Program-made: the position numbers and the translations under genes
Notes under the pieces: model-generated
The model's database searches: none
The model's input: the letters and a program-made list of their open reading frames with translations, nothing else
What the model was told of the DNA's origin: nothing
Shown here: positions 1 through 9,475 of the stretch, piece after piece
Layout of the letters: each line of letters opens with the position of its first letter
Position numbering within the stretch: position 1 is the stretch's first letter
DNA from: Lysobacterales bacterium 63-13
GTDB lineage: Bacteria > Pseudomonadota > Gammaproteobacteria > Xanthomonadales > Rhodanobacteraceae
Assembly: GCA_001899855.1 (NCBI GenBank)
Contig: MKWR01000029.1
Coordinates: 79,212-143,211, forward strand
Length of the DNA stretch: 64,000 nucleotides
Direction of reading: 5' to 3'

Positions 1-1242
1 CCCGCGGCCGGTCAATCCGTGACCTACACGATCTCCGCCAGCAATGCCGGGCCTACCGATGCCGCGGCAAGCACCGTGGCGGATACCTTCCCGGCACCGT
101 TGGCCGCTTGCGCGTGGACGTGTGCCGGTGCGGCTGGCGGCACCTGCAGTGCTGCGGGTGCGGGCAACATCAGTGATGTGGTCAATCTGCCCAGCGGCGG
201 CTCGGTCACCTACACGGCAACCTGTTCCATACCCGCATCGACTGCTGCAGGTACGATGATCGCCAATACCGCCACGGTCACCGCTCCGGTCGGCATTCCC
301 GACCCCGTACCGGGCAACAACAGTGCGACGGATACCGACACCACCGTCGTCTCCGCCGATCTTTCCATCAGCAAAACCGACGGCGTGACCTCGGTGGTCG
401 CCGGCGATGTGCTGACCTATACGATTGTCGCCAGCAACACCGGACCCAGCGATGCCCTGGCCAGCACGGTTGCCGACACATTCCCGGCCGGGCTGAGCTG
501 CACATGGACTTGCGTGGGTGCAGGTGGAACCTGCACGGCTGGCGGAAGTGGCAACATCAGCGATCTCGTGGACCTTCCGAGTGCCAGCAGCGTCACTTAC
601 ACGGCAAGCTGCACCGTTGCAGCGGCGACGCCTGACGGCACGGTCATAAGCAATACCGCGACCGTGGCCGTGGCGGGAGGCGCAAACGATCCGAACGCCG
701 GCAACAATTCGGCGACGGATACCACGACCGTGATTGCCGGTGCCGGCGTGAGTGGCACCAAGAGCGTCTCGGGAACGCTCACCCCCGGTGGAGCGATCGT
801 CTACACGATCGTGCTGAACAATGCTGGCCCGGGTCCCCAGGCGGACAACCCGGGCGACGAGTTCGTCGATGTCATGCCCGCCCAGGTCAGCGTTGATTCG
901 GCAACTGCCAGTTCCGGCACCGCTGCCGTGAGCGGGGGAACCGTGACCTGGAACGGAGCGATTGCGGCCGCAGGCAGCGTCACGATCACCATCAATGCCA
1001 CGGTCAACAGCAACGCCTTCGGCCTGATCGACAATCAGGGCACGATCAATTACGACTCCAATGGCGATGGCAGCAACGATGCCATCGCACTGACCGACAA
1101 TCCGGCTTTGCCTGGCGCTGCGGATCCCACTGGCTTCTACATTGCCCAGCAGATCCCGACCTTGGGGCCGCTTGGCCTGTTCCTGCTGGCAGTGGGCTTG
1201 ATCGCCATCTGGTATCGCCGCGAGCGCGTCGCGCCACGCTGA
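1..1242 (+). CDS. DUF11-repeat surface protein with IPTL-CTERM tail, 5-prime truncated by window edge
   Basis: The reading frame is open from base 1, so the N-terminus lies outside the window; 413 residues are visible. Three Ig-like DUF11-type repeats of about 115 residues follow one another (about 1-115, 119-240, 248-360), rich in Ser, Thr, Ala and Gly, with TYT-I-A-SNxGPSDA and DTFPA motifs and paired cysteines in the first two. The C-terminus has the tripartite IPTL-CTERM architecture: IPTL at residues 385-388, a hydrophobic helix, then a basic RRERVAPR end. In known systems this tail is recognised by exosortase H, which cleaves and anchors or releases the protein at the surface. A strong terminator follows. 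Function beyond surface exposure is unknown. Confidence 0.85.
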   Translation, partial: PAAGQSVTYTISASNAGPTDAAASTVADTFPAPLAACAWTCAGAAGGTCSAAGAGNISDVVNLPSGGSVTYTATCSIPASTAAGTMIANTATVTAPVGIPDPVPGNNSATDTDTTVVSADLSISKTDGVTSVVAGDVLTYTIVASNTGPSDALASTVADTFPAGLSCTWTCVGAGGTCTAGGSGNISDLVDLPSASSVTYTASCTVAAATPDGTVISNTATVAVAGGANDPNAGNNSATDTTTVIAGAGVSGTKSVSGTLTPGGAIVYTIVLNNAGPGPQADNPGDEFVDVMPAQVSVDSATASSGTAAVSGGTVTWNGAIAAAGSVTITINATVNSNAFGLIDNQGTINYDSNGDGSNDAIALTDNPALPGAADPTGFYIAQQIPTLGPLGLFLLAVGLIAIWYRRERVAPR

Positions 1243-1267
1243 CCAGGCAAGCGTGCGGGAAACATGG

Positions 1268-1302
1268 GGCCAGGCATCGAAGGATGCCTGGCCTTCTTGT
1301 TT
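1268..1302 (+). terminator. Rho-independent terminator after the IPTL-CTERM gene
   Basis: A perfect 11-bp GC-rich stem (1268-1278 with 1283-1293) closes a GAAG tetraloop and is followed by TTCTTGTTT. It lies 25 bases after the stop of the DUF11 gene and between convergent genes, so it may also serve coaE on the other strand. Confidence 0.8.
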
Positions 1303-1351
1303 GCCCGGCGGGCCAACGCCGGACGGCAAGGGATTCCCCTTCTGAGCCGCG

Positions 1352-1945
1352 CTATCGGGCCAGTGAAAGGTAGTGCCGATGCAGGGCCTCGACGTTGTCA
1401 TCGAGTGCCTCGAGGCTGGTGGTGTTGTCGATGACATCATCGGCAATGGCGAGACGTTGCTCGCGACTGGCCTGGGCAGCAAGCATCGCCTCGGCCAGTT
1501 CCTCGGTGATGCCGTCGCGTGCGCACAGGCGCTGGATCTGCGTTTCGCGTGGCACGTCGACGACGAGCACGCGATCGACCCAGTGGTATTCGCCCGATTC
1601 CACGAACAAGGGAATCACCAGCATGCCGTAGGCGCTGCGCACGCGGGCGGCACGCTCCTGCAGCGTCGTGCGCACGAGCGGGTGGATGATCGATTCAAGC
1701 CGATGGCGGGCGTCGGCATCGGCAAAGACGCGCTCGCGCATGGCCTTGCGGTCGAGTGCGCCATCCGGGCCAAGCACCGTGCTGCCGAAGGCGGCAACGA
1801 TCCGTGCAAGCCCCGGTGTGCCAACCGCGATGACTTCGCGGGCTACCAGATCGGCATCGATGATCTCGACGCCGCGCGCGGCGAAGCGGCGTTCGACCTC
1901 GGACTTGCCCGAGGCGATGCCGCCGGTCAGTGCCACGGTGAACAT
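1352..1945 (-). CDS. coaE: Dephospho-CoA kinase
   Basis: Catalyses the last step of coenzyme A synthesis, ATP-dependent phosphorylation of the 3-prime hydroxyl of dephospho-CoA in the cytoplasm. The 197-residue protein has the P-loop GGIASGKS at residues 8-15, the DADLVAREV acceptor-binding segment next to it, and the VVDVPRETQ region typical of the family; length is normal. It lies 9 bases downstream of pyrF on the same strand, so the two are probably co-transcribed. In many xanthomonads coaE sits beside the type IV prepilin peptidase gene; here the neighbour is pyrF. Confidence 0.95.
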   Translation of the reverse strand: MFTVALTGGIASGKSEVERRFAARGVEIIDADLVAREVIAVGTPGLARIVAAFGSTVLGPDGALDRKAMRERVFADADARHRLESIIHPLVRTTLQERAARVRSAYGMLVIPLFVESGEYHWVDRVLVVDVPRETQIQRLCARDGITEELAEAMLAAQASREQRLAIADDVIDNTTSLEALDDNVEALHRHYLSLAR

Positions 1946-1954
1946 CTCAGGCCT

Positions 1955-2782
1955 TCATGCCGGGGTGGGGCGACGGTGGCGATTGATCTCGTCGCGCAAG
2001 GCCAGCGTTGCCTCGCGCGCGGCGTTGGCGAAGTCTTCATCATTGCCGGCATACAGGATGGCGCGCGACGAGCTGATCAGCAATCCGCTGCCGTCGCTGG
2101 ATTGGCCATTGCGCAGCACGGCATGGACATCGCCGCCTTGGGCACCGATACCCGGAACCAGCAAGGGCAGGTCGCCGACCAGCGCGCGCACGTCGGCCAG
2201 TTGCTGCGGGTAGGTTGCCCCCGTCACCAGCAGGCAGTTGCCATGCTCATTCCACTCGCGGGCGACCTTTTCCGCGACATGCTGGTAGAGCGGTCGGCCC
2301 GCGACATCGAGATCCTGCAGATCGCCCGCCCCGGCGTTCGAGGTGCGGCAGAGGATGACCACGCCTTTGTCGGCGCGATCGAGAAACGGCTGCAGCGAAT
2401 CGCGGCCGAGATAAGGATTCACGGTGACGGCATCGGCGCCGTAGCGATCGAACGCTTCGCTGGCGTAATGCCGGGCGGTCGAGCCGATGTCGCCGCGCTT
2501 GGCATCGAGGATGACCGGCACGCCCGGCTGGTGCGTGTGGATATGCGCGATCAGCCGTTGCAGGGCATCTTCCGCGCCGAGCGCGGCAAAGTGCGCGATC
2601 TGCGGCTTGAAGCAACAGACAAGGTCGGCGGTGGCATCGACGATGTCGCGGCAAAAGCGGAATACCGAATCATCGTCCTCAAGGAACATCTCCGGAAACC
2701 GCGCCGGCTCCGGGTCGAGGCCGACACAGACCAGCGAGTTGTTGTGTTGCCAGGCATGCCGCAATGAATCAATGAAGCTCAT
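1955..2782 (-). CDS. pyrF: Orotidine 5-prime-phosphate decarboxylase (type 2)
   Basis: Final step of de novo UMP synthesis, decarboxylation of OMP. The 275-residue length and the [11 protein letters not shown] catalytic segment (residues 93-103, Asp-Lys-Asp network) fit the longer type 2 subfamily rather than the 230-residue E. coli type. Other family signatures are VGLDPEP near the N-terminus and [11 protein letters not shown] in the phosphate-binding part. ATG start at 2782. It is the first gene of a probable pyrF-coaE unit, preceded by a block of GGGAATx repeats. Confidence 0.95.
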   Translation of the reverse strand: MSFIDSLRHAWQHNNSLVCVGLDPEPARFPEMFLEDDDSVFRFCRDIVDATADLVCCFKPQIAHFAALGAEDALQRLIAHIHTHQPGVPVILDAKRGDIGSTARHYASEAFDRYGADAVTVNPYLGRDSLQPFLDRADKGVVILCRTSNAGAGDLQDLDVAGRPLYQHVAEKVAREWNEHGNCLLVTGATYPQQLADVRALVGDLPLLVPGIGAQGGDVHAVLRNGQSSDGSGLLISSSRAILYAGNDEDFANAAREATLALRDEINRHRRPTPA

Positions 2783-2836
2783 GGGTCAGGGCCGTGATTC
2801 GGGTTTGGAGGTTCGAAATGACGAGCCGGTCGGCAG

Positions 2837-2935
2837 TTGAAAGTCGGATTGGAGATTCGGGACCCGGAAATGCGGAATCTCGCGACGCTTTGGCTCTTCC
2901 GAATCCCGAATTCCGAATCCCCAATCCCGGCAGTG
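2837..2935. repeat. Inverted-arm GGGAATx repeat between pyrF and ettA
   Basis: The left arm is of the GATTCGGGA type and the right arm has GAATCCCGAATTCCGAATCC. They are separated by a short core reading GCGGAATCTCGCGACG, then CTTTGGCTCTTCC. Arms and core recur in other gaps of this window (13283-13391, 23637-23782, 25442-25606, 58302-58412). The element touches the stop codon of ettA. No coding sequence is seen here. Confidence 0.75.
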
Positions 2936-4597
2936 CTAAGCCAACTTCTTGTAACGCAGTCGATGTGGAGTCGCTGCCTCGTCGCCGAGGCGGCGCTTCT
3001 TGTCTTCCTCGTATTCACGGTAGTTGCCGGTGAAGAACTCGACGTGCGAGTCGCCCTCGAAGGCGAGGATATGCGTGGCGATGCGGTCGAGGAACCAGCG
3101 GTCATGCGAGATCACGAAGACGTTGCCTGGGAATTCCAGCAAGGCGTCCTCAAGCGCGCGCAGGGTTTCGATGTCCAGATCGTTGGAAGGCTCGTCGAGC
3201 AGCAGCACGTTGCCGCCCTGCAGCAAGGTCTTGGCCAGGTGCAGGCGGCCGCGCTCACCACCGGACAGCGTGCCGACCATCTTCTGCTGGTCCTGGCCCT
3301 TGAAGTTGAAGCGGCCGAGGTAGGCACGCGACTGGATCTCGATGCCGTTGATGTTGAGGATATCGGCGCCGCCGGAAATCTCCTGGAACACGTTGTGGTT
3401 GCCTTCGAGTTTTTCGCGGCTCTGGTCGACGTAGGCGACCTTGACCGTCTGCCCGCGGGTGATTTCGCCCTTGTCCGGCTTTTCAATGCCCATGATCATC
3501 TTGAACAGGGTCGATTTGCCTGCGCCGTTCGGGCCGATGATGCCGATGATGGCACCATGCGGCACGACGAAGCTCAGGTCGTCGATGAGCAGGCGATCGC
3601 CGAAGGACTTGCTGACATTCTTGAATTCCATGATCGACGAGCCGAGACGCTCGCCGGGCGGAATGAAGATCTCGTTGGTCTCGTTGCGGCGCTGGTAATC
3701 GACCGATTGCAGTTCCTCGATCTTGGACAGACGCGCCTTGCCCTTGCTGCGACCGCCCTTGGCATTGCTGCGCGCCCACTCGAGTTCGCGCTGGATCGCC
3801 TTCTGCCTGGCCTTTTCCTGGTTTTCTTCCTGCTTGAGGCGCTCGCCTTTTTGTTCCAGCCACGACGAGTAATTGCCTTTCCACGGAATGCCGCGGCCAC
3901 GATCGAGTTCAAGAATCCATTCCGCGGCGTTGTCGAGGAAGTAGCGATCATGGGTCACGGCGACGACGGTGCCGGGGAAATCGGCGAGGAAGTTTTCCAG
4001 CCACTCCACTGATTCGGCATCGAGGTGGTTGGTCGGCTCGTCAAGCAGCAGCATGTCGGGCTTGGACAGCAACAGGCGGCACAGCGCCACGCGACGTTTC
4101 TCGCCGCCAGACAGCTTGCCGACGACGGCATCCCAGGGCGGCAGGCGCAAGGCATCGGCGGCAACTTCCAACTGACGCTCGAGTGCATGCGCATCGGTCA
4201 CGGCAAGCAGGCTTTCGAGGCGCTGCTGTTCGGCGGCGAGCTTGTCGAAATCCGCCCCTTCCTCGGCATACGCGGCATACACCTCATCCAGACGTCGCTG
4301 CGCGTTGATGATTTCGGAGACGCCTTCTTCGACGACTTCGCGCACGGTCTTGTTCGGGTCGAGATTCGGCTCCTGTTCGAGATAGCCGACCTTGGTGCCG
4401 GGATTGGCGCGCGCTTCGCCCTGGAAGTCGGTATCGACCCCGGCCATGATGCGCAGCACCGTTGACTTGCCTGCACCATTGAGGCCGAGCAGGCCGATCT
4501 TGGCGCCCGGGAAGAACGACAGCGAGATGTCCTTGATGATCTGGCGCTTCGGCGGAACCGTCTTGCTGACGCCATTCATGGTGTAGATGTATTGCAT
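2936..4597 (-). CDS. ettA: ABC-F translational throttle ATPase EttA
   Basis: Soluble ABC-F protein that binds the ribosomal E site and gates entry into elongation according to energy charge. The 553 residues match EttA length (about 555). There are two ABC domains: Walker A GLNGAGKST at 38-46 and GPNGAGKST near 355, each followed by an LSGGE signature. Between them is the charged arm/linker, including the P-site tRNA-interaction motif region, with the KARLSKIEEL and GERLG segments. No membrane segment. Starts MQYIYTMNGVSK as in close homologues. Monocistronic between two repeat blocks. Confidence 0.95.
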   Translation of the reverse strand: MQYIYTMNGVSKTVPPKRQIIKDISLSFFPGAKIGLLGLNGAGKSTVLRIMAGVDTDFQGEARANPGTKVGYLEQEPNLDPNKTVREVVEEGVSEIINAQRRLDEVYAAYAEEGADFDKLAAEQQRLESLLAVTDAHALERQLEVAADALRLPPWDAVVGKLSGGEKRRVALCRLLLSKPDMLLLDEPTNHLDAESVEWLENFLADFPGTVVAVTHDRYFLDNAAEWILELDRGRGIPWKGNYSSWLEQKGERLKQEENQEKARQKAIQRELEWARSNAKGGRSKGKARLSKIEELQSVDYQRRNETNEIFIPPGERLGSSIMEFKNVSKSFGDRLLIDDLSFVVPHGAIIGIIGPNGAGKSTLFKMIMGIEKPDKGEITRGQTVKVAYVDQSREKLEGNHNVFQEISGGADILNINGIEIQSRAYLGRFNFKGQDQQKMVGTLSGGERGRLHLAKTLLQGGNVLLLDEPSNDLDIETLRALEDALLEFPGNVFVISHDRWFLDRIATHILAFEGDSHVEFFTGNYREYEEDKKRRLGDEAATPHRLRYKKLA

Positions 4598-4847
4598 GCC
4601 AACTCCGGGTAGGGCGATGCCGACGCCGCCAGGCGGGCCTGGGCAGTCGGGCAGGGAAAAGCGAATCCACGATTATCGCCGATCCAGGGCGGGGCGTCAT
4701 GTTTGGAGCGACGGGATCAGGGATTCGCAAGAGCGGGGCGGCGGCGATTGTCGTGAATCCGCTGCATTGGGGGCATTCCGGTTGCGGCCTGCCAGGCCAC
4801 CCAGATACCTCAACCCCAATTTCTTTCTCGAATCCCGAATCCCTCAG
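4598..4847. repeat. Intergenic region ettA-valS with degenerate GGGAATx repeat arms
   Basis: A left-type arm (GGGATCAGGGATTCGC, about 4728) and a right arm (CTCGAATCCCGAATCCCT, about 4834-4851) flank a diverged core. The right arm reaches the stop codon of valS. The 5-prime leader of ettA occupies the first part. No gene is visible. Confidence 0.55.
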
Positions 4848-7691
4848 CTACAGTCGCGCCAACTGCTCGCGCAGCCCGTCCAGGGTGCTGCTGAAATCCG
4901 CCAAGCGCTGGCGTTCCTGATCGACCACGACGGCGGGTGCGTTGGCGACGAAGGTTGCGTTGCCGAGCTTGCCATTGCATTTGCCGATCTCGCCTTCGAT
5001 GCGCTTGATCTCCTTGCCCAGGCGCGCCTTTTCGGCGTCGACATCGATCAATCCGGCCAGCGGAATCAGCACGCGCAAGTCGCCGACAATGGCCGAAGCG
5101 GATGCCGGTTCGTCCTCGCCCTCGGCCAGCCAGCGCTGGGATTCGGTGCGTGCCAGGAATGCAATCTGGCTGGCGAAGCGGTCGATGCGCGCGCGATCTT
5201 CCGCGCTGCCTTTGGCAAACAGCAGCGGGATCTGCTTTCCTGGGGAGATGTTCATTTCGCTGCGGATACGGCGGACTTCGCCCAGCACGGATTTCAGCCA
5301 CTCGATGTCGCTGACGGAAGCGGCATCGATGCCCGTGGCGAATTCATCGCGGCGCGGATACCGGCGCGTGGAAATCGAATCACCGGAAATGCCGAGCTTG
5401 GGTGCGACGCTGTGCCAGATCTCCTCGGTGATGAAGGGCGTGATCGGATGCAGGGCGCGCAGGATCGCCTCGAGCACGCGCAGCAAGGTGTGACGGGTCG
5501 AGGCGATTGCTTCGGCATCGCCGCCATTCAACGCCGGCTTGCTCAGTTCGAGGAACCAGTCGCAGTAGTCGTTCCAGACGAATTCGTAGAGCGCCTGCGC
5601 AACCAGGTCGAAACGGTAGGTCTTGAACTGCGCCTCGACTTCATCGAGCGTCGCCGCCAGTCGCGCCAGGATCCACTGCTCCGCCGCCGTCGCCGCTTTC
5701 TCGAATCCCGAATCCCGACTCTCGAATTCCGCTCCGTCCACATTCATCAACACGAAGCGCGCCGCATTCCACAGCTTGTTGCAGAAATTCTTGTAGCCCT
5801 CGGCACGCTTGAGATCGAAGTTGATGGTGCGGCCGTAGGTGGCGAGCGCGGCAAACGTGAAGCGCATGGCATCGGTGCCGACCGCGCTGATGCCCTCCGG
5901 GTAATCCTTGCGGATGCGCTTCTCGACCTTCTCGCGCACTTGCGGGATGAGCAGCGAGGCGGTCGACTTCTTCACCAGCGATTCGAGATCGATGCCGTCG
6001 ATCAGATCCAGCGGATCGATGGTGTTGCCCTTCGACTTCGACATCTTCTGGCCTTCGGCGTCGCGCACGATGGCATTGATGTAGACCTCGCGGAACGGCA
6101 CCTTGCCGGTGAAATACTGGGTTGCCATGACCATGCGCGCAACCCAGAAGAAGATGATGTCGAAGCCGGTGACGAGTACGGCGCTGGGGATGAATGCCTG
6201 GTCCTGCGTCCAGTTGGCTACAATTGCACCATCTTCGCTCACCGGGCCCGGGCCCGGCCAGCCCATGGTCGAGAACGGCCACAGTGCCGAGGAAAACCAG
6301 GTGTCGAGGACATCCTCGTCCTGGCGCAGGGCGCCGACCGGCGGGATGTCAGCATGCGCGATCGCGTCGGCCTCGTCCTCGCCGACGAAGATGTTGCCCG
6401 CTTCGTCGTACCAGGCCGGAATCTGGTGGCCCCACCAGAGCTGGCGGCTGACGCACCAGTCCTGGATGTTCTCCAGCCACTGGTTGTAGGTGGTCGACCA
6501 GTTCTCGGGAACAAAGCGGATCTCGCCATCGTGCACCGCGGCCAGTGCCGGTTCGGTGATGGCCTTGCGACCGCCGGGGCCGGGCTTGCCATCGACGCGC
6601 ACCTCGCTGGTCAGGTCGAGGAACCACTGGTCGGTCAGCATCGGCTCGATGACCGCATCGGTGCGCTGGCTGATCGGCACCTGCAACTTGTGCTTTTTCG
6701 TTTCGACCAGCAGGCCGAGTGCTTCGAGGTCGGCGAGGATCTTCTTGCGCGCGGCAAAGCGATCCAGGCCGCGATAGGCCGCGGGCGCTTCGTCGACGAT
6801 TTTTGCATCGAGGGTGAGGATGACGATGGGGGCGAGCTTGTGTCGCGCCCCGATCTGCGCGTCATTGAAATCATGCGCCGGCGTGATCTTCACGCAACCG
6901 GTGCCGAACTCGCGTTCGACATAGGTGTCGGCGATGACCGGAATCTCGCGATCGGTCAGCGGCAGTTTCAGGGACTTGCCGATGAGCGACTGGTAACGCT
7001 CGTCATCCGGATGCACAGCCACGGCGACGTCGCCGAGCATGGTTTCCGGACGCGTGGTGGCGACGACCAGGCCTTCGCCGCCATCGCTGGCCGGGTAGCG
7101 GATCGACCACAGGCTGCCATCCTTTTCCTCGCTGTTGACCTCGAGATCGGACACCGCCGTCATCAGTACCGGGTCCCAGTTGACCAGGCGACGACCTCGA
7201 TAAAGCAGGCCGTCGCGATACCACTGCACGAACACGCGGCGCACGGCAGCGGACAGCCCCTCGTCCATGGTGAAGCGCTCGCGCGACCAGTCGATCGAGG
7301 CGCCAAGCCGGCGCATCTGGTTGCTGATGGTGGATCCCGATTCCTGCTTCCATTCCCAGACCCGCTCGATGAACTTTTCGCGGCCAAGATCGTGGCGCGA
7401 CTTGCCTGCGGCGGCGAGCTGGTTTTCGACGATCTTCTGCGTGGCGATGCCGGCGTGGTCGGTACCGCCCTGCCACAGCGTGCGTGAACCGCGCATGCGC
7501 TGGTAGCGGCACAGCGCATCCATGATCGTCTGCTGGAAGGCATGCCCCATGTGCAGGGTGCCGGTCACGTTTGGCGGCGGCAGCAGGATGCAGTACGGCG
7601 TGCCATCGCCTTGCGGCTTGAAGGCGCCGGCAGCTTCCCACTGTGCATACCACTTCGGTTCGATCTGGCCGGGTTCGAAACTCTTGTCCAT
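4848..7691 (-). CDS. valS: Valyl-tRNA synthetase
   Basis: Class I aminoacyl-tRNA synthetase charging tRNA-Val, with editing of misactivated threonine. From the ATG at 7691 the protein has 947 residues, the usual length. The HIGH motif is HMGH at residues 47-50 and KMSKS is at 549-553; the CP1 editing domain lies between, and the C-terminal tRNA-binding coiled coil ends the protein. An upstream in-frame extension of 29 codons runs through repeat sequence (residues such as FPIPDSPA) and is not used. Odd: residues about 654-664 ([10 protein letters not shown]) are encoded by the same repeat that fills the intergenic gaps. Normally followed upstream by holC; here upp intervenes. Confidence 0.97.
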   Translation of the reverse strand: MDKSFEPGQIEPKWYAQWEAAGAFKPQGDGTPYCILLPPPNVTGTLHMGHAFQQTIMDALCRYQRMRGSRTLWQGGTDHAGIATQKIVENQLAAAGKSRHDLGREKFIERVWEWKQESGSTISNQMRRLGASIDWSRERFTMDEGLSAAVRRVFVQWYRDGLLYRGRRLVNWDPVLMTAVSDLEVNSEEKDGSLWSIRYPASDGGEGLVVATTRPETMLGDVAVAVHPDDERYQSLIGKSLKLPLTDREIPVIADTYVEREFGTGCVKITPAHDFNDAQIGARHKLAPIVILTLDAKIVDEAPAAYRGLDRFAARKKILADLEALGLLVETKKHKLQVPISQRTDAVIEPMLTDQWFLDLTSEVRVDGKPGPGGRKAITEPALAAVHDGEIRFVPENWSTTYNQWLENIQDWCVSRQLWWGHQIPAWYDEAGNIFVGEDEADAIAHADIPPVGALRQDEDVLDTWFSSALWPFSTMGWPGPGPVSEDGAIVANWTQDQAFIPSAVLVTGFDIIFFWVARMVMATQYFTGKVPFREVYINAIVRDAEGQKMSKSKGNTIDPLDLIDGIDLESLVKKSTASLLIPQVREKVEKRIRKDYPEGISAVGTDAMRFTFAALATYGRTINFDLKRAEGYKNFCNKLWNAARFVLMNVDGAEFESRDSGFEKAATAAEQWILARLAATLDEVEAQFKTYRFDLVAQALYEFVWNDYCDWFLELSKPALNGGDAEAIASTRHTLLRVLEAILRALHPITPFITEEIWHSVAPKLGISGDSISTRRYPRRDEFATGIDAASVSDIEWLKSVLGEVRRIRSEMNISPGKQIPLLFAKGSAEDRARIDRFASQIAFLARTESQRWLAEGEDEPASASAIVGDLRVLIPLAGLIDVDAEKARLGKEIKRIEGEIGKCNGKLGNATFVANAPAVVVDQERQRLADFSSTLDGLREQLARL
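5699..5731. repeat. GGGAATx repeat arm inside the valS coding sequence
   Basis: On the plus strand this reads CTCGAATCCCGAATCCCGAC then TCTCGAATTCC, the same arm found in intergenic gaps at 2905 and 4834. It is in frame within valS, at the variable linker where the catalytic core meets the anticodon-binding domain, so it is tolerated. Confidence 0.7.
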
Positions 7692-7795
7692 TGCGGGGGA
7701 ATCGGGAATGGGGAAAGGGGAATGGTTCAATCCAGGGCAGAGCAGGGGAACGCGAGGGAGTGGCTCCCAGGATTCCAATTCTCAATTCCCGGTCG
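7692..7795. repeat. GGGAATx repeat upstream of valS
   Basis: The left arm is GGGGGAATCGGGAATGGGG (7695-7713) and the right arm is GATTCCAATTCTCAATTCCC (7771-7790). The left arm directly abuts the valS start codon, leaving no strong Shine-Dalgarno sequence on the minus strand other than within the repeat. Confidence 0.7.
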
Positions 7796-7882
7796 TCACC
7801 TCTCGTGCTGCTCCAAGGCATAGCCGAGGCGCTTGTATTCGCTTCGGCGCGCGGCGCACTTTGAATGACGGGAACCGCACAT
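7796..7882 (-). pseudogene. Possible remnant of the 3-prime end of a holC-like gene
   Basis: A 28-codon minus-strand frame ends in RRSEYKRLGYALEQHER. This resembles the C-terminus of the intact HolC encoded 0.8 kb away (WKQYQSRGYELTKHDM): Y, GY, L and H align, with several conservative pairs. It lies exactly where holC usually sits, next to valS. It could be a leftover of a duplication or rearrangement that brought upp in. The match is short, so chance is possible. Confidence 0.3.
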
Positions 7883-7945
7883 TGTAGGGGAGGACAGGCC
7901 TGCGCCCAAAGGGTTATCGTTGCGGCCTGCACTGGAGGATCGGCG

Positions 7946-8578
7946 ATGGCGGCAGGCGTGGAAGTGATCGGGCACCCGCTGGTGCAGCACAAGTTGACCT
8001 TGTTGCGCAGGAAAACCACCAGCACGGTGGATTTCCGTCGCCTGCTCGGCGAGCTGTCGGCCTTGATGGCCTACGAGGTGACCCGTGACCTGCCCTTGCA
8101 TGAAGTGGCCATCGAGACGCCCGTCGGGCCGATGACCGGGCATCTCATCGATGGCAAGAAGGTTGTCTTCGTGGCCATCCTGCGCGCCGGCATCGGCATC
8201 CTCGATGGCATGCTCAGCGTCGTGCCAGGCGCCCGCGTCGGCCATGTCGGCCTCTATCGCGATGCGCAGACCTTGCGCGCGGTCGAGTACTACTTCCGCA
8301 TGCCGCGTGACATGGCATCGCGCGATGCGATTGTTGTCGATCCGATGCTGGCGACCGGCAACTCCGCGGTCGCCGCGCTGGACCGGCTCAAGGAAACCCG
8401 GCCGCGCTCGATCCGCTACGTGTGCCTGGTCGGCTGTCCCGAAGGCGTCGCCAACCTGCGCAAGCATCATCCCGATGTGCCGGTCTTCGCCGCCGCGATC
8501 GACAGCGGATTGAATGATCACGGCTATATCGTGCCTGGCCTCGGCGATGCCGGAGATCGCTATTTCGGCACGAAATAG
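7946..8578 (+). CDS. upp: Uracil phosphoribosyltransferase
   Basis: Salvages uracil to UMP using PRPP. The ATG at 7946, preceded by GGAGG about 9 bases upstream, gives 210 residues, as in E. coli (208); an in-frame extension to 7865 is unlikely. Signatures: [14 protein letters not shown], the PRPP-binding loop [14 protein letters not shown], and the C-terminal [13 protein letters not shown] uracil-binding end. It stands alone on the plus strand between valS and holC, which are both on the minus strand and are adjacent in many relatives, so it was probably inserted. Confidence 0.96.
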   Translation: MAAGVEVIGHPLVQHKLTLLRRKTTSTVDFRRLLGELSALMAYEVTRDLPLHEVAIETPVGPMTGHLIDGKKVVFVAILRAGIGILDGMLSVVPGARVGHVGLYRDAQTLRAVEYYFRMPRDMASRDAIVVDPMLATGNSAVAALDRLKETRPRSIRYVCLVGCPEGVANLRKHHPDVPVFAAAIDSGLNDHGYIVPGLGDAGDRYFGTK

Positions 8579-8625
8579 TCATCGCGTCGGAAACGCGCAC
8601 GGTTCAGGATTGCGAATCCCGGCTT

Positions 8626-9048
8626 TCACATATCGTGCTTGGTCAACTCGTAGCCGCGGCTTTGGTATTGCTTCCAGCGGCGGCGTGAACCGTCGCGTTC
8701 GGCCGGGTCGGCGGCGACGACCTCGAGGATGCGGGCGTGGTTGCCGAAGGCGCATGCATCACGCAGGTTGATCGCCAACGGACGATCCTCGACCTCGATG
8801 CCGGGCGGCACGATCAGCACGGCGGTGATCGCATCATCGTCATCACCGGCAATCTGGTGCGGGATGAAGGCGTCGTCGGAAAAACTCCACAAGCGCTCGT
8901 CGATTTCCTCGGCCTGATCCTGCGAACGGGCGAGGATCACGGTTGGCTGCTCGCTGGCAAACGCCTTGCGCGCCAGTTCGCAGACCAGCAACAGCGGTTC
9001 CTCGCGGAAGCGCGGTTTGGCGATCAGGTAGAAGTCGGCGCGTGGCAT
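8626..9048 (-). CDS. holC: DNA polymerase III subunit chi
   Basis: Chi links the clamp loader (through psi) to single-strand-binding protein. The 140-residue length, N-terminal ADFYLIAKPRF, the VILARSQDQAEEIDERLWSF segment with FIPH, and the C-terminal RxxWKQYQSRGYEL match the HolC family. It is 4 bases downstream of a small membrane-protein gene, itself overlapping pepA, so pepA-(membrane)-holC form one transcription unit, as in other gammaproteobacteria where valS follows. Confidence 0.93.
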   Translation of the reverse strand: MPRADFYLIAKPRFREEPLLLVCELARKAFASEQPTVILARSQDQAEEIDERLWSFSDDAFIPHQIAGDDDDAITAVLIVPPGIEVEDRPLAINLRDACAFGNHARILEVVAADPAERDGSRRRWKQYQSRGYELTKHDM

Positions 9049-9052
9049 CGGC

Positions 9053-9475
9053 TCAAAGCGTGGCAGGTGCCGGAGCGCCGGGTTGCAGCAGGGCCATCAG
9101 CGTCGAGCCAACGGCCGAGGTCAGGGCAAGGGCGAAAATCAGGCCGAAAAACCGCAGGATCGGGGCCAGGCGAGCGCCTTCCGCACGCGTCTTGTAGAGA
9201 TAATAGGGGACGAATACCGCAGCGAGCAGGATGATGCCGACGTTCAGCCAGGTTGGCCGACGGATATCCAGTGCGGCACTGTCGGCCTGCAGCCAGCGGA
9301 AGCCGAGCACAAACAGGAGGACGTTTGCGGTCAACTGGATGCCCAGCGGCAGGCCGGCTTCCGCCGCATTTGGCGCGATCGCAGTGACGACGATGCCGGT
9401 TGCCAGCGAGACGCCGAACATCGCGGCGATCGCCGTCGCCTTCTGCCGCTGCCAGCGTTCCTGCATTTCGCTCAT
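9053..9475 (-). CDS. Small integral membrane protein of unknown function
   Basis: 140 residues from ATG 9475, whose ATGA overlaps the pepA stop. Three or four hydrophobic helices are visible (about residues 15-35, 42-60, 78-95, 107-130) separated by short charged loops; the N-terminus [14 protein letters not shown] is likely cytoplasmic. I do not recognise a named domain. Its position between pepA and holC with overlaps on both sides suggests it is translated from the pepA message. Confidence 0.75.
   Translation of the reverse strand: MSEMQERWQRQKATAIAAMFGVSLATGIVVTAIAPNAAEAGLPLGIQLTANVLLFVLGFRWLQADSAALDIRRPTWLNVGIILLAAVFVPYYLYKTRAEGARLAPILRFFGLIFALALTSAVGSTLMALLQPGAPAPATL

Noticed and set aside
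1373-2767. 464-codon plus-strand frame opposite coaE and pyrF
   Set aside because: Spans two intact genes on the minus strand and has no family features.
4587-7487. Very long open frame on the plus strand (966 codons) opposite valS
   Set aside because: It is the antisense shadow of a GC-rich gene; the peptide has no domain and is rich in Arg, Gly and Asp, while the minus strand encodes a complete ValS.
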